Source: Epiperipatus broadwayi (lineage: Eukaryota > Onychophora > Udeonychophora > Euonychophora > Peripatidae). From it: a stretch of 64,000 bases of DNA. Location: NCBI GenBank assembly GCA_028023455.1, contig JAQFVV010000013.1, positions 9,206,411-9,270,410 of the forward strand, read 5' to 3'. Shown one piece after another: positions 49,988 to 61,935 of this stretch (positions are counted from its first letter, which is position 1; each line of letters begins with the position of its first letter). The position numbers were made by a program, and so were the translations under genes. The notes under the pieces were generated by a model. It worked only from the letters and a program-made list of their open reading frames with translations, made no database searches and was not told the origin of the DNA.

Positions 49988-52900
49988 CTAAAATTATATA
50001 TACATAAATAGAATAATTAAATGGTATAATATATAATACTTTTAGGAGCTGATGATAATGTCCTAGTACTATCTTTAACAAAAGTAATCAACTATCTTAC
50101 AATTGTCATAATCCAACTAGTTTTGTCAGATAAAAATAATACCATGCTGATAAAAATTGCTTTTTTTGAATTCTTATTAATATGGCAAAAATGTATAATG
50201 ATTTGCAGTTAGATATGCAATGCATGATAATTGAATAAATTTAATAAAAATGGTGCTAGGAGATTAACATTGGCTAATTTTAATAGGATTTTTCTGTGTA
50301 ATTCATAGCTAAATTTCAATAATTAAACCCAACTTATGTTGAAGAAAATCTGCAATTAAAATTTTTTTTTATATAAAAGCAAGTCTTTTCATTGCAATGA
50401 ATAATGATACTAATATGAAGGAAGACAGACAGTTATTTTAAATAAAATTATCACCAACAAATATTGCTTTACTTTGTACAATATTAGTTTCTATTTTATT
50501 CAAGTCATAACATATACAATTTTTCACCTAAAATTTTTTAAATTATTTTTTGGTAAAAAAAAAAATTATATTAAAGTTCATTCTAAATTTTAAATGTTTT
50601 ATTTGAATATATAAATAGTGTTCGAATGTCTAAGTAAAGCTCCTTTTATTTTATGTATCTTAATATATAAAATTATAAAAAATTCCATTCTTTCTTTTGT
50701 AATATAGTAGTCTGATCCTATTATTTGATGATGTATATAATATTAATAATGAAAATGATTTGCAATATATATATATATTAATCAATAATTTTTTCATTGC
50801 TGTGGAAAATATTAGTTGACAAAGCTCTTTTTACTTTATATTCTAACTCAATTCCTGTACATAGGTAGTTTAATTTTTGTTTAAACAAACAATATAAATA
50901 ATTGATAATATTTTTAGTTTTTCATTTCAGTATAAAACAATATTATTTTCTTTTAAAGCAGATATTTACAAAACTTACATTGAAATAATATATATGTATA
51001 TAATAATAATATATATAATAATAATAGATAATATATATATATATAATAGTGAATTGATAATAATCAGTATTAATGAAGAAAATAATTAATCTTTAAATCT
51101 AGCTTTCAAATATAATGCATTCAATTTGAAAGGTTAAAATAATAAACATCTCCATTTAAGGATTAATAATTTTCTTGATTAATCCATATTATTACTAGTA
51201 CACTATTTATCACATATAAAGATAATGCAATATCATTGAATATTAAATATATATATATATATATAAAAGATGGATTGAACTTGGAGAGACCTTCATCCTG
51301 CAGTGGATTGATAATGGTTGATGATGATATATATATATATTCCATTGACGATGATTATATTAAATAATTTAAGTATATATAGTAATAATTTTATCTATGT
51401 AATAATAATAATACACATAGATTTTGTATTAAATTTATCAATTTAATTTTTATTTAAAAAGAAATATATTAATTTATTCATATTTTCTTTTATTTAAAAA
51501 ATAAATAATTATAGTTCTAAGAATAATAAACACATGATTATAAGCTTAATTTGTTTTCATTTAAATATTTATATCTTTATAAATTTGTTATTAAAACCTA
51601 ATGTTAAGCTTCTTTTATGTAGCTACATGTTTGTAAATTCAAGATAGTAAATTTTGTACATACATTTGTTAATCAAAAATGTTTTGTTATTTGCTATTTT
51701 GAAACATCATTAAACTTTATCAAAGAGCATCTAAGACTTATAGTTGGAGACTTTAGGTTTAATGGTTAACAGGAGATTGAAGCATTTCGACTAGGGAAGT
51801 TAGCAGTCAGTTGAAATTTAAGTTTGGGTAAAGTAATACCAGCCACTATTGGTATTATCTGTAGATATTGAAATTATATTTGGTTAGAAAAATTCTTTGT
51901 ATTACTGCTTTATTAATATTTAGTGATATACTGTCTATCATCTATCAAAGAACCATCTTCATAAGTATGAACAAAGCTGCACAAAAATTCTAGGCATATT
52001 ATTTGATGTTAAAGACTATAGAATTAAACATAAAGTATAATCTCCATTTTAATTTAGAAGTCATGGAAAATTTCTGGAGAATTAATTATTTGAATTCTGA
52101 AACAACATGATGCTCAAAGAAACTTAAACACAAAAAATTACCATCAATTATTTTTTAATTCTAAATATTGCAAGCAAGCTTATTGGCACAAAAATCTTAA
52201 AACAAAACCAAAAAAATGATATATATATATGATTATATGCTTGCTATGATTTTTAAAATCCTTTTTACTTTACAATTATAATTGTTTTACAAGATTTTTC
52301 ATGGGAATTACACTACTAATATTTATATTATCCTCCTGATTATTTTCTTGTATAATATTTTCCTGAACTATTTTATATTTTGATAAAATAATTTAAATCA
52401 GAATATCATTTTCTTTCAGACTTATTAAATTTTAATAGTTATGTTTTAAGGGTTAAGTTAATTCTATTAAATTTAAAAGTGGCATAATATTTCTGTTTGC
52501 TATAAAATCAGTTGTAAATTGTCAATTGAATATTATTATTATCATTATTTTTATCATCATTATTATTATCAATTAAATATTGTTGTTGCAACCAAATTTG
52601 TCTTAGTTTTTTATTCTCTTGACCCAGTCATGACTATTTTTTGAGATTTAATTCTTCTACTGGTTAGTTTAGCAAACGTGATTTGTAATATGCATGTGCT
52701 TATGCATGGCTTACTGCCTTGTATATTTACCAGCCAATTTCTAGAATTGTGGCACCCATATAAAATGAAAATTAATTCCACAAAATAAAAACTGATAATA
52801 GTAATTCTATTGTAAAAGTATTTGCCTACTATAGTTAGAGTTACAGACCAATTGCTTACCAAACCTATCCCAAAGTTGAGCTTGATGGTGATGAGAATTA

Positions 52901-53344
52901 TTTAATTTAGTCAAGACTACATTTACCAAAGATGTTTCCAATTTTACAAATTACTTCACAATGTAAGGCATTATCATCAACATTCCACACTATGGGACTT
53001 TAGTAATATTTTGTACACATAAATTATGCTTTTGATCATACAAAATTTAAATATGTTATTCTAATTCGCAATCCAAATTATAGCCACTTGCAAGCTTTAT
53101 TAAAACATACCATCAATTTTTTCTGTTATGATATATTTCCATCAATCCTTATTGAAGCTATTCATTATAAAAATAGCTAAATGTCAAAAAAGGTTAAATT
53201 AAATAAACTACTATTTTAATATTTTTTAAAACATAAAGTAACATTAATAAAATGAAAGTTCACAGCATGCAAATACATAGTTTTATTTCAATATATTTAT
53301 ATATTAAATGAAAAGTTTTATATATATACAATATTTTTTCATAC
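49988..53344. other. AT-rich intron between exons a and b
   Basis: Contains several (AT)n and (ATA)n tracts (50767-50779, 50988-51049, 51247-51264, 51328-51340), a short RTE 3' end and a mixed (ATT)n/(ATC)n tract at about 52532-52577. No gene recognised. Confidence 0.55.
51266..51330 (+). mobile_element. RTE LINE 3'-terminal fragment
   Basis: GAACTTGGAGAGACCTTCAT then CCTGCAGTGGATTGATAATG and GTTGATGATGAT is the characteristic RTE 3' end (GGAGAGGCC...CTGCAGTGG...TGATGATG). It matches the end of the minus-strand RTE fragment at 25.13 kb. Only the last ~65 bp are present, a severely 5'-truncated copy. Confidence 0.78.
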
Positions 53345-53512
53345 CTTCTCGAAATTCAGCTTTGCGATAAACTTTTGTTACTTCAATTTGATATGGAATA
53401 ATTCCACAAATGTGACAAGCCAACTTAGTTATGCTTTGCCGGCCACTACTTCCCATACCAATTAGTAGCATATTTCCTCGTGGATCAGATATTACTCTAA
53501 TAATTCTTGTTA
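53345..53512 (-). CDS. DNAH2: DNAH2-like exon a: AAA4 Walker A (P-loop)
   Basis: This 168-bp exon has an AG acceptor (TTTTGTAG) before base 53512 and a GTATG donor after 53345. It starts two bases into a codon and ends one base into the next. The translation carries RIIRVISDPRGNMLLIGMGS followed by SGRQSITKLACHICG, the nucleotide-binding loop of AAA4, then IPYQIEVTKVYRKAEFRE. The family usually has GxGGSGRQS; here the third glycine is serine (GMGSSGRQS), a mild change. Arginine in place of the Walker lysine is normal for AAA4 of many axonemal dyneins. The preceding exon is not visible in the next 10.5 kb. Confidence 0.93.
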
Positions 53513-54960
53513 CTACAAAAATAGTAAAATTAACTTCAGTTGTTTGAAATATTTTAATATAATAGCAGAATATAATATATACATATATAAATAAATGTCA
53601 TAATAGCAGCAAATGATATGAAGAGACTATACAGAAATGGAAATATTAATCAAGGCAAAAAAAATTAGCAAAATTCATTGATATTTATTTAATAAGAATA
53701 AATAAAATCATTAACCAATCTACAATTTGAATGATTCTTTACTTATCAGAAAATTAATATTAAAATTATATTGCAAATTACGATTGCTAGAAAAAACCAT
53801 CAGAAACATGACACTTATATCAAATACAATAGAAAATTAATTAATTGTAATCTGACTAATAATATTCTTCTGACTGTTTTTCACAAGTTGATATTTCCAC
53901 TCTTAGGGGGACCATGACAATAGTAAAAAAATTTGGGGGGCCAAGATATGTAAATGGGGGTGCAATTACCAAAATCATTATTTCAGGTGTTTTGTTAACT
54001 TTTAAGTATAGATATTTTAAATTTGAAATAATTAATTATATGAATAGGTACAATAAGTTTTAGATTTTGTTATTATAATTCTTACAAATCTCAAAAATTG
54101 CAATATAGCTTCTATAAATAAAAATAATAGTAGTTTTTACAATGTTTTTTTATTGAAAATTATAATTTTTGACTTATCACGGTAATTCTTGCTGATATTT
54201 AAACCTATTTTTTCTGCATATTATTAAAATATGAAAAAATCAAATAATTATTGGTTCACAAGATTGTTTAGGTATCTGCTTCATAGTGTTCTATGATTAC
54301 ATACAAGTTTCTACAAGTTTTCATACCAGCATCGCATTGAACAACTATGCACAGTGAATAAAGTTTGTTCAGACTAAAACTTTTGCATGGGCATGTTAAA
54401 TTAGGTAATTGTAAATAGGAGTGTTAGAATTAAACATTGATTATTTCTATTCTGAATTTTGAGAAAAAAAGTGGTTGAAAAATATTAACTTTATTTAGTG
54501 CAAAATACAGATGCAAATCAAAGTGAATCAAAACATCTTGTTTAGGAGTATCTAGGGAAAGTAAGTACAAACTTTTAGTTAATTAGTTATCCAGATTACA
54601 ATTTCGGCTGCATATTTTAGTTACATATTTCAAATAAAAATAATATCTGCTAAAATATATGACCAAAAACTCTAATTGCATGCTCGAACAAAAAATTAAA
54701 TATCCAAACAAAAAAATAGTCAATGCTTCAAATATAGTAAAAACAATTATTTCCTACTTTTTAAGGTTTGTTTTTGTTTGTGTAGGTATTTTTTTAAACA
54801 ATTTGTGTTAAAGGAATAGGAATTGTTTGGATACTTTTTCAATTTTCATTATACTTAGTTTTAATATAAGTGCCTCAATAGAGTCTTACTCCAGTCAGTC
54901 AATTAATTTTTTTTTATCTTATATAGTTAAGTTTTTGTCAACAGATATCTTTTACTCAAC
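53513..54960. other. Intronic DNA with a G-rich stretch at 53.9 kb
   Basis: No gene recognised. A G-rich stretch (TAGGGGGACCATGACA and TTTGGGGGGCC, 53905-53945) might be one end of the hAT element whose transposase remnant begins 1 kb further on, but no inverted partner was found. Confidence 0.4.
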
Positions 54961-56210
54961 ATGGCAGAGGCTAAAAAATTGTAGGCAGAATAGCATAGAT
55001 TTTTGAAGTTCAGCTTTATTTCATCACTGTCAGACAAGCATTTGCCTTTGTGTCTTTTGTGCAACAAAGTTTTAAGCAATGGTGCTATGAAACCGTCTAA
55101 GCTGAAAAATCATTTGAGAAGGTTGCATCCTGATAAAACAGGTAAAGATTTGATATACTTTAAAACACAGAAAAAAACTTCAGAAGAGAATCATGCTAGA
55201 CAACATGTTTGCTTCAAGGTCAAAAAGAGATGACAATGGTTTTGTGGCATCTTACAATATTTCATTATTCATAGCAAAATCAGGAAAACCTCAGACTATT
55301 GGAGAACAACTGATTTTCCAGCCATTGAGAGTTTTAAAAACTGTTCTACATAAACCTGCATATGATGTACTCATAAAAATAACTTTGAGCAATAATACTG
55401 TTCAAATATGTATTGATGAAGTGAGTCATAATGTGGAAAGCTTCTTGTGTAATTATCTAAAAACAAATCATTTCCCTTCAAGTCGATGAGTCAAGGTTTA
55501 ATTGGTAATGAAGCACTATTAATGGCATATAGTTTTGTTAAGGACCAAAAAATTCATCAAGAATTGCTTTTTGTGAAAACTTTGACAGCAGATACTAAAG
55601 GCAAATCAATATTTAATGTTTTAAAAGACTATTTCATGGAAAAAGTGATCCCCTTAACAAATATAACATCGGTAGCAGCAGATGGAGCACTAGCTATATT
55701 TGGTTGCTGTTGCAGTTTTATAAGCTATTTAAAAAAAAAGAACCTGAGATATTTGCAATTCACTGCATTATTCACTGACAACATTTAGTAGCTAAAAATC
55801 TAAGTGCCAGATTGCATCAATCTCTCCAATTCATCATAACAGTAGTAAAGATTCATAGCAATGCATTAAATTTTAGGTTGTTTGAGCAATTGTGTGAAGA
55901 AAATGATGAGGATGATTATTTCTTCATACTGAAGTACAATGGCTCTCAAAAGGTTTACGTTTGAAAATATTTTTTTTCACATTTTGAACCCAATTTAGAG
56001 TTTTTGGATGATAAAGATCTCATTTTGAAAAAAAATTTAATAAAATGGAAATCAAAAGCTGTAAAATATTTAAGAGAAATACATGTATTTGTTTCAAACA
56101 TTAGTTTTACCTATTAAATTATGGATCTCTGATCTGGAACTTTTGTAAATTAAGTAATAGATTAGCAATGGAAAAAGTTTATAAAAAGTTTCTAAGATAT
56201 ATTAAGTCTG
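54961..56210 (+). pseudogene. hAT transposase-like remnant (ZBED5/SCAND3 type)
   Basis: From the ATG at 54961, with two early stops, the frame gives a BED-type zinc finger (LCLLCNKVLSNGAMKPSKLK then NHLRRLHP, C-x2-C and H-x4-H). Next come ASYNISLFIAKSGKPQTIGE, LSNNTVQICIDEVSHNVESF and a segment like TADTKGKSIFNVLKDYF. VAADGALAIFGCC follows, matching the DGA-x-A-M-x-G motif. Beyond a stop at 55786, frame changes reach HQSLQFIITVVKIHSNALNF and FRLFEQLCEENDEDDYF. Families like this are hAT transposases and their domesticated relatives ZBED5 and SCAND3. At least three frameshifts or stops show that this copy is dead. Confidence 0.85.
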
Positions 56211-56726
56211 TTTAAACAAAATTATACACTAGTTTCAATGTCAACACTTTACACATAAAGAATGAATATCATGTATCACAACAACTTTCATCTACTTGTA
56301 TAACAGTAACCTGAATAAATATTTTGGAAAGATATATTAAATATAAAATAATAAATGATAGCAATACACTCTATAAAAGAGAAATCTATATTGATTTGAA
56401 AGTACTTAAAAAATTGCACGAAGTATAATAGATGCTAATTAGAAGTTGCCAAACAACATTATCATTTAAGATGAAGATAAAGGTTAACAAGATTAAAAAA
56501 TTTGTATGTCTTAGTAAGATTAGCTAGAATGTATAATATTTATTTTTATAAGAAATATTTTGGTGCTGTTAATATATTTGAAACAAATAATAGAACATTT
56601 ATGACAACTGTACAAAAAACTCTGCAAATCTTTTGTGAACTAGATTAGCCATACATTTTTGTTTGGATGTAAAATCTGTTAAATGCAGTATATAAAATAA
56701 TAATAATAATAATAATTATTATTATG
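56211..56726. other. Degraded sequence ending in an (ATA/ATT)n tract
   Basis: The first part may be the decayed C-terminus of the hAT remnant. The short trinucleotide tract at 56698-56726 marks the probable 5' limit of the following LINE. Confidence 0.45.
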
Positions 56727-59700
56727 AATAATTCTAAGTCTTCTTGTTTTTATATTTCTGTTTCTGCACATAAACATAATGATATAATATCCCCTAATTT
56801 ATGACCTTGCGGTACTTCTATTTCTTTTTTTTTTATGGATCTCTGGCCAGTTCTCTAAGGTTTTAAGAGAATTTATTTTGTTTTACTATCTATTTTATTT
56901 TATTTATTTATTTTTATTTATTTATTTTTTCTTTATCACTTTTTTTTCTTCTCTTTTTGGTTTTATTTGTGTTGTTTCCATTATCTTTGTGGGTAACATG
57001 GTAGGCTTTTCTTGTTTCTACATGAATGTCAGAGGTATGAGGAATAAATGTGTTCAAATTAAACTATTTGTTGAAACAGAACATTTTGATCTTATTTTAC
57101 TTACAGAAACTTGGTTAAATCAACAATTTCCTGATTGTTCTTTTCTTGATGATAGATTCAGTATTTTGCGAACGGACAGATCTATGGATAATATTTCTCG
57201 AGGTGGTGGTACTCTGATTGCTCTTCATAAAGATGTTTTTTATAAAGAACTTTATTTTTCTTCTTCTTTTTGTGAATCTACATGGTGTGAAATTACTTTA
57301 AATCACAATTTTAAATTTATTTTAGATAATGTTTACCTCAAACCCACTTTGTCGTTGTTGGAGTTTGATTATTTTTTGACATCTCTTGAAGATTTTCTGA
57401 TTGGCTATGATAATATTATTATTACTAGTGCTTTAAATATTCCGGATTTATATCAGGGTAGAATTGCTACACACTTTTCTTTTTTGTCTTCTAAGGCTTC
57501 TAGAATGTTAAAGTTCTATAAATTTTTAGGACTTAATCAATATAACCCATTTGTTAATTCCTATCATCATACTTTGGATTATATTTTATGTAATTCAACA
57601 GTAGTTAGTAATTTTCAAGTTGTTTCTGTTAATTTTCCTATTGATGCTCATCATCCACCTTTTGAGTTTTATATTAACGTTTGTCACTCAAAGATTAATT
57701 TTTCTAATATTTCAAGAAAGGATTATGGAAAGGGTAATTATGTTGATTTTTGTAGTAACTTTTCTAAGGTTAATTGGAATTTTTTGTATTCTTTTAATGA
57801 TGTAAATCATTGCTTGGATGGGTTTTTAAAGATTCTTAATAGTTTTATTGATTTGTATATTCCCAATAAGCGACCTTTTTATAAGGGTTTCCCTCCTTGG
57901 TTTTCATGCGATCTTATTAAAATTAATAAATGGAAGTCTTATCATCGTAGACTTTATTTTAAAACATAGAATATCTTTTTTTATAATAATTTTGTTAATT
58001 TCAGAAGATTGGTGAAGCATGTTTATAAAAAAAATTTGCAGAATTATATTAGAAAAATTGAGGTTAATATTTCTTCTAACCCTAAAGAATTTTGGGATTT
58101 CATTAATAAGTCTGGTTTGGGTAAGAAAAGGGTTCAAGCTACTCATGGTTTCACTTTAAGTGCAAATGACTTTTCAAAACATTTTGCTGATGTATATTCA
58201 TCACATGATACAATATCTTCAAATATTGCATTATTTTGTAATTCTTCAACTGTTCATTGTATGATTGACCATATTTCTAAGGATGATGTTGTTATGGCTA
58301 TTAAGCGACTTAAAAATTCATTCTAGTTTGGGAAATGATAATATTCCTTTATTTATTTACAAAGGGCTAGCTGAATTTATTGCAGTACCTCTTGCATTTA
58401 TTTTTAATTTATCACTGAACTCTTGTGTTTTTCCTAATGTGCTTAAGTATGCCAAAATGGTCCCAATTTTTAAGAATGGATCACATGATTGTGTTAATAA
58501 CTATAGACCTATTTCGGTTTTACATACTATTGCTAGAATTTTTGAGGTGTGTTTATAATAAAATTATTTTAGATGTTAGTAAACTCATTTCTTCACAGCA
58601 TGGTTTTATACCTAATATATCTGTAGAAACTAATTTGTTAACAATTTGTGATCATATAGCTCATGCAATTGAAGACCAGCAGAGACTTGATGTTGTTTAT
58701 TTTGATTTATCAAAAGCTTTTGATAAAGTAGACCACAATATTCTTCTTCACAAATTATATCAAATGGGTTTTTCTACTAAGCTTGTTTATTGGTTTCAAT
58801 CCTTTCTTCATGGTCATACTGCATATATTAAATTTAATAATACTATTTCATCTAATTTTAAATGTAATTTGGGGGTTCCTCAGGGTAGTATTTTAGCACC
58901 TATGCTTTTTAACATTTATATAAATGACCTTAAGGATTGCTTAAAATCTTATCTTTTGTGCTATGCAGATGACTGTAAAATCTTTAGAAGAATCACATCT
59001 GTGTTTGATTGCACTCTTCTTCAAAATGATATAGATAATTTTAGTGCTTGGTGTGATCTAAATAATATGACTGTTAATTTCAGTAAATGTTCCTTAGTCT
59101 CTTATTCTAAAAAATCTGAAGTTTTGCATTTTTCTTATTTTATTAATTCTCACAAAATTATTTCTGTTGAATCCCAAAAAGATTTGGGAGTTATATTTTC
59201 TAGTAATGGATCCTTTCTTCCTCATTTGGAAATGATTATTGGTAAGGCTTTAAAATTATAGGTACTATTCTAAGGTTTGGTTATCATTTCAGTGGTAATA
59301 CAAAATTTAAATTATTTTTATCATTGGTTCTTCCCATCATTGAATATTGTTCAGTCATTTGGAATCCTAGCTCTAAACAGGGATGTAATTTATTACAATC
59401 AGTGTATAATAAGTTTTCTAAATATGTTTCTTTGGGAAATAAAACTGTTGTTCATCTTTCTTCTAGAAGACAATATAGAGATATTAAATATCTTTATAAA
59501 CATGTTAATAAAATAGTTCTTTTATCCAATACAATTTCTACTGTTATAATTAGATCTCATGTGCATGATACTCGGTCTGCTTCTGTTTGTTACATTAAAA
59601 CTTGTCATTCCAATGTTCTTAGATTTTCTCCTTTGTTTAGGCTACCATCTTTATATAATCAGATTTGTAGTATTATTAATTAACTTCAATTTAGATTATA

Positions 59701-60048
59701 ATCAATTTTGTAATGTTATTAAATTTAAATGTCAGATTTGATTGGTTTAACTTGATTTTGTTTATATATATATTCAATTGTTTTTTTATTTTTATTTTGT
59801 TATGTGCTTTATATTTATCCCTTTTATTTATTTGTTACTATTAATGTCTTAATAATAATTGTTTATATGCTGATATTTAATTTTACTTTAGATTTTTAAA
59901 TGTGTTAATTATCTTTTATTGAAATATGGCACATAATTATATTAATAATTTGTCATTTAAAAGCATTTATTTATTTATATATTTGTTATGGTGCAATACT
60001 GTAATTGGCTTTATGCTGTAGTTTTTGTATGGTAAATACATGAATTGA
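56727..60048 (+). pseudogene. Near-full-length LINE: endonuclease and reverse transcriptase, frameshifted
   Basis: An APE-type endonuclease (57,000-57,700) begins CFYMNVRGMRNKCVQIKLFV and keeps LTETWLN (E77 of the first frame) and DYILCN. Two catalytic aspartate positions read alanine: TSALNIPDL (residues 183-191) where G-D-F-N is usual, and DAHHPP (256-261) where S-D-H-x-P is usual. The reverse transcriptase (58.2-59.3 kb) has YFDLSKAFDKVDHNILLHKL, GVPQGSILAPMLFNIYINDL and YADD at 58962-58973, all intact. One in-frame stop (57967) and frameshifts near 58.32, 58.55 and 59.26 kb break the coding sequence. The C-terminus ends at a TAA near 59684, followed by a 3' UTR and a (TTA)n tail. It is a member of the Jockey/CR1-like group and lies antisense to DNAH2. 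Confidence 0.9.
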
Positions 60049-60528
<480 letters not shown>

Positions 60529-61688
60529 TATATAAATGATTTATTTTCTTTACCTTTAGAAGCTAAGATTTATGGTTTTGCAGATGATATTGCTTTATCT
60601 TATGCTGCAGTTTCATATAATTTTGTTGAAAAAATAATTAATGATGATTTAATTTTAATTAGTAACTAGTTAGCATTTAATAATTTATCAATTAATTTGA
60701 GTAAAACAAAAGCTATTAATTTTTCTTATAAGTCAAATATTCATTCGCTTAACATTACTATTTGTAATAAGTATTTTTGGCATTGTAATAGCACTTGTAC
60801 TTGTGCTAACATTTCATTTGTTGATAATATTTGTTATCTAGGTGTTTTTATTGACTCCAGACTATCCTGGTCAAACCATATTGACTTTCTTTGTTCTCAT
60901 TTACATAAACTAAATTATATGTTTTTCTACTTATCTAAATTTTTTCCTTGTTCAGCCTTGATTACTTTATATATTTCTTATCAAAGCTTATTATGTTATA
61001 ATATATCAGTTTGGGGAAACTGTTCTACTTTTGCAATGACTACTTTGTCTGTTTTACAAAATTATACAATGTGTATCATTTTTGATAGATCATGTATCAC
61101 ATCTGTTAAAGATATTTATGCCATGTTTAATATATTAGATGTTTTCCATTTGTATAAATATAGAGTGATACTTGATATTTATTGTAGGAAACTTCATTTG
61201 GGTACTAAATCTTCTGTTGTAAATACTCGTTTATCTACTAAATATCAGTTAGCTTTATCTAATTTTCTTAAAACATCTAGTAGGAAGCAATTTAGTTATA
61301 ATGGCCCTAAATTATTTAATATGTTTATAAGAGATTGTTCTGTGAATTTAATGAATACTAGTTATTTGATTTTTAAAAAGCATTTATGGCACTGGTTATA
61401 TTATGCTAAGCATTAGTTTTATTATGTTTGTTTATTTATTTATTTTTTTTGTTTATATTGTATGTAATGTTGTAATTATTTACTACTGTGATTGAATTGC
61501 CAAATGCAATATCTGTGTGATTTTAATATTTTATGTTATATTTATACTTTTTTATATTTTATTAGTGTTTTTAGTTGTTACATTTAAATTCCTCGCACAA
61601 GATTTTTCTTGTATGGAATTTATCTCACTGTATTATACATTTATTGTTTGTTTTATAATGAATAAATAAATAAATAAATAAATAAATT
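60529..61688 (+). pseudogene. 5'-truncated LINE starting inside RT palm, with (AAAT)n tail
   Basis: Directly after the TTA tract the sequence reads YINDLFSLPLEAKIYGFADD, RT motif C and its approach. After one stop (60667) an open frame from 60697 to 61413 encodes the thumb (CYLGVFIDSRLSWSNHIDFL) and C-terminus (YNGPKLFNMFIRDCSVNLMN). The protein relates to but differs from the LINE just upstream, and the 3' UTR ends AATGAATAAATAAATAAATA, so it belongs to a sister family with an AAAT rather than TTA tail. Confidence 0.88.
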
Positions 61689-61696
61689 ATTATTGT

Positions 61697-61823
61697 ATTT
61701 TATTAGTGTTTTTAGTTGTTACATTTAAATTCCTTGCACAAGATTTTTCTTGTATGGAATTTATCTCACTGTATTATACATTTATTGTTTGTTTCATAAT
61801 GAATAAATAAATAAATAAATAAA
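61697..61823 (+). mobile_element. Second, 130-bp copy of the same LINE 3' end
   Basis: ATTTTATTAGTGTTTTTAGT onward repeats 61557-61688 with only two or three substitutions (CTCGCAC to CTTGCAC, GTTTTATAA to GTTTCATAA), again ending in (AAAT)n. This is either a severely truncated second insertion or a tandem duplication of about 139 bp. Confidence 0.88.
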
Positions 61824-61860
61824 TTATTATTATTATTATTATTAATTATTATTATTATTG

Positions 61861-61906
<46 letters not shown>

Positions 61907-61935
61907 TATTATTATGATGATGATGATGTTGTTGT
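61824..61935 (+). repeat. Compound (TTA)n(TTG)n(ATG)n microsatellite
   Basis: TTA units with interruptions (TTGTTG at 61859, ACT at 61902) pass into ATGATGATGATG and TTGTTGTT. It lies between a plus-strand LINE tail and the 3' end of a minus-strand LINE, so it is probably two converging tails. Confidence 0.9.

Noticed and set aside
55003-55788. Intact domesticated ZBED-type host gene
   Set aside because: Stops just after the ATG and at least two frame changes; no splice sites that would repair the frame were found.
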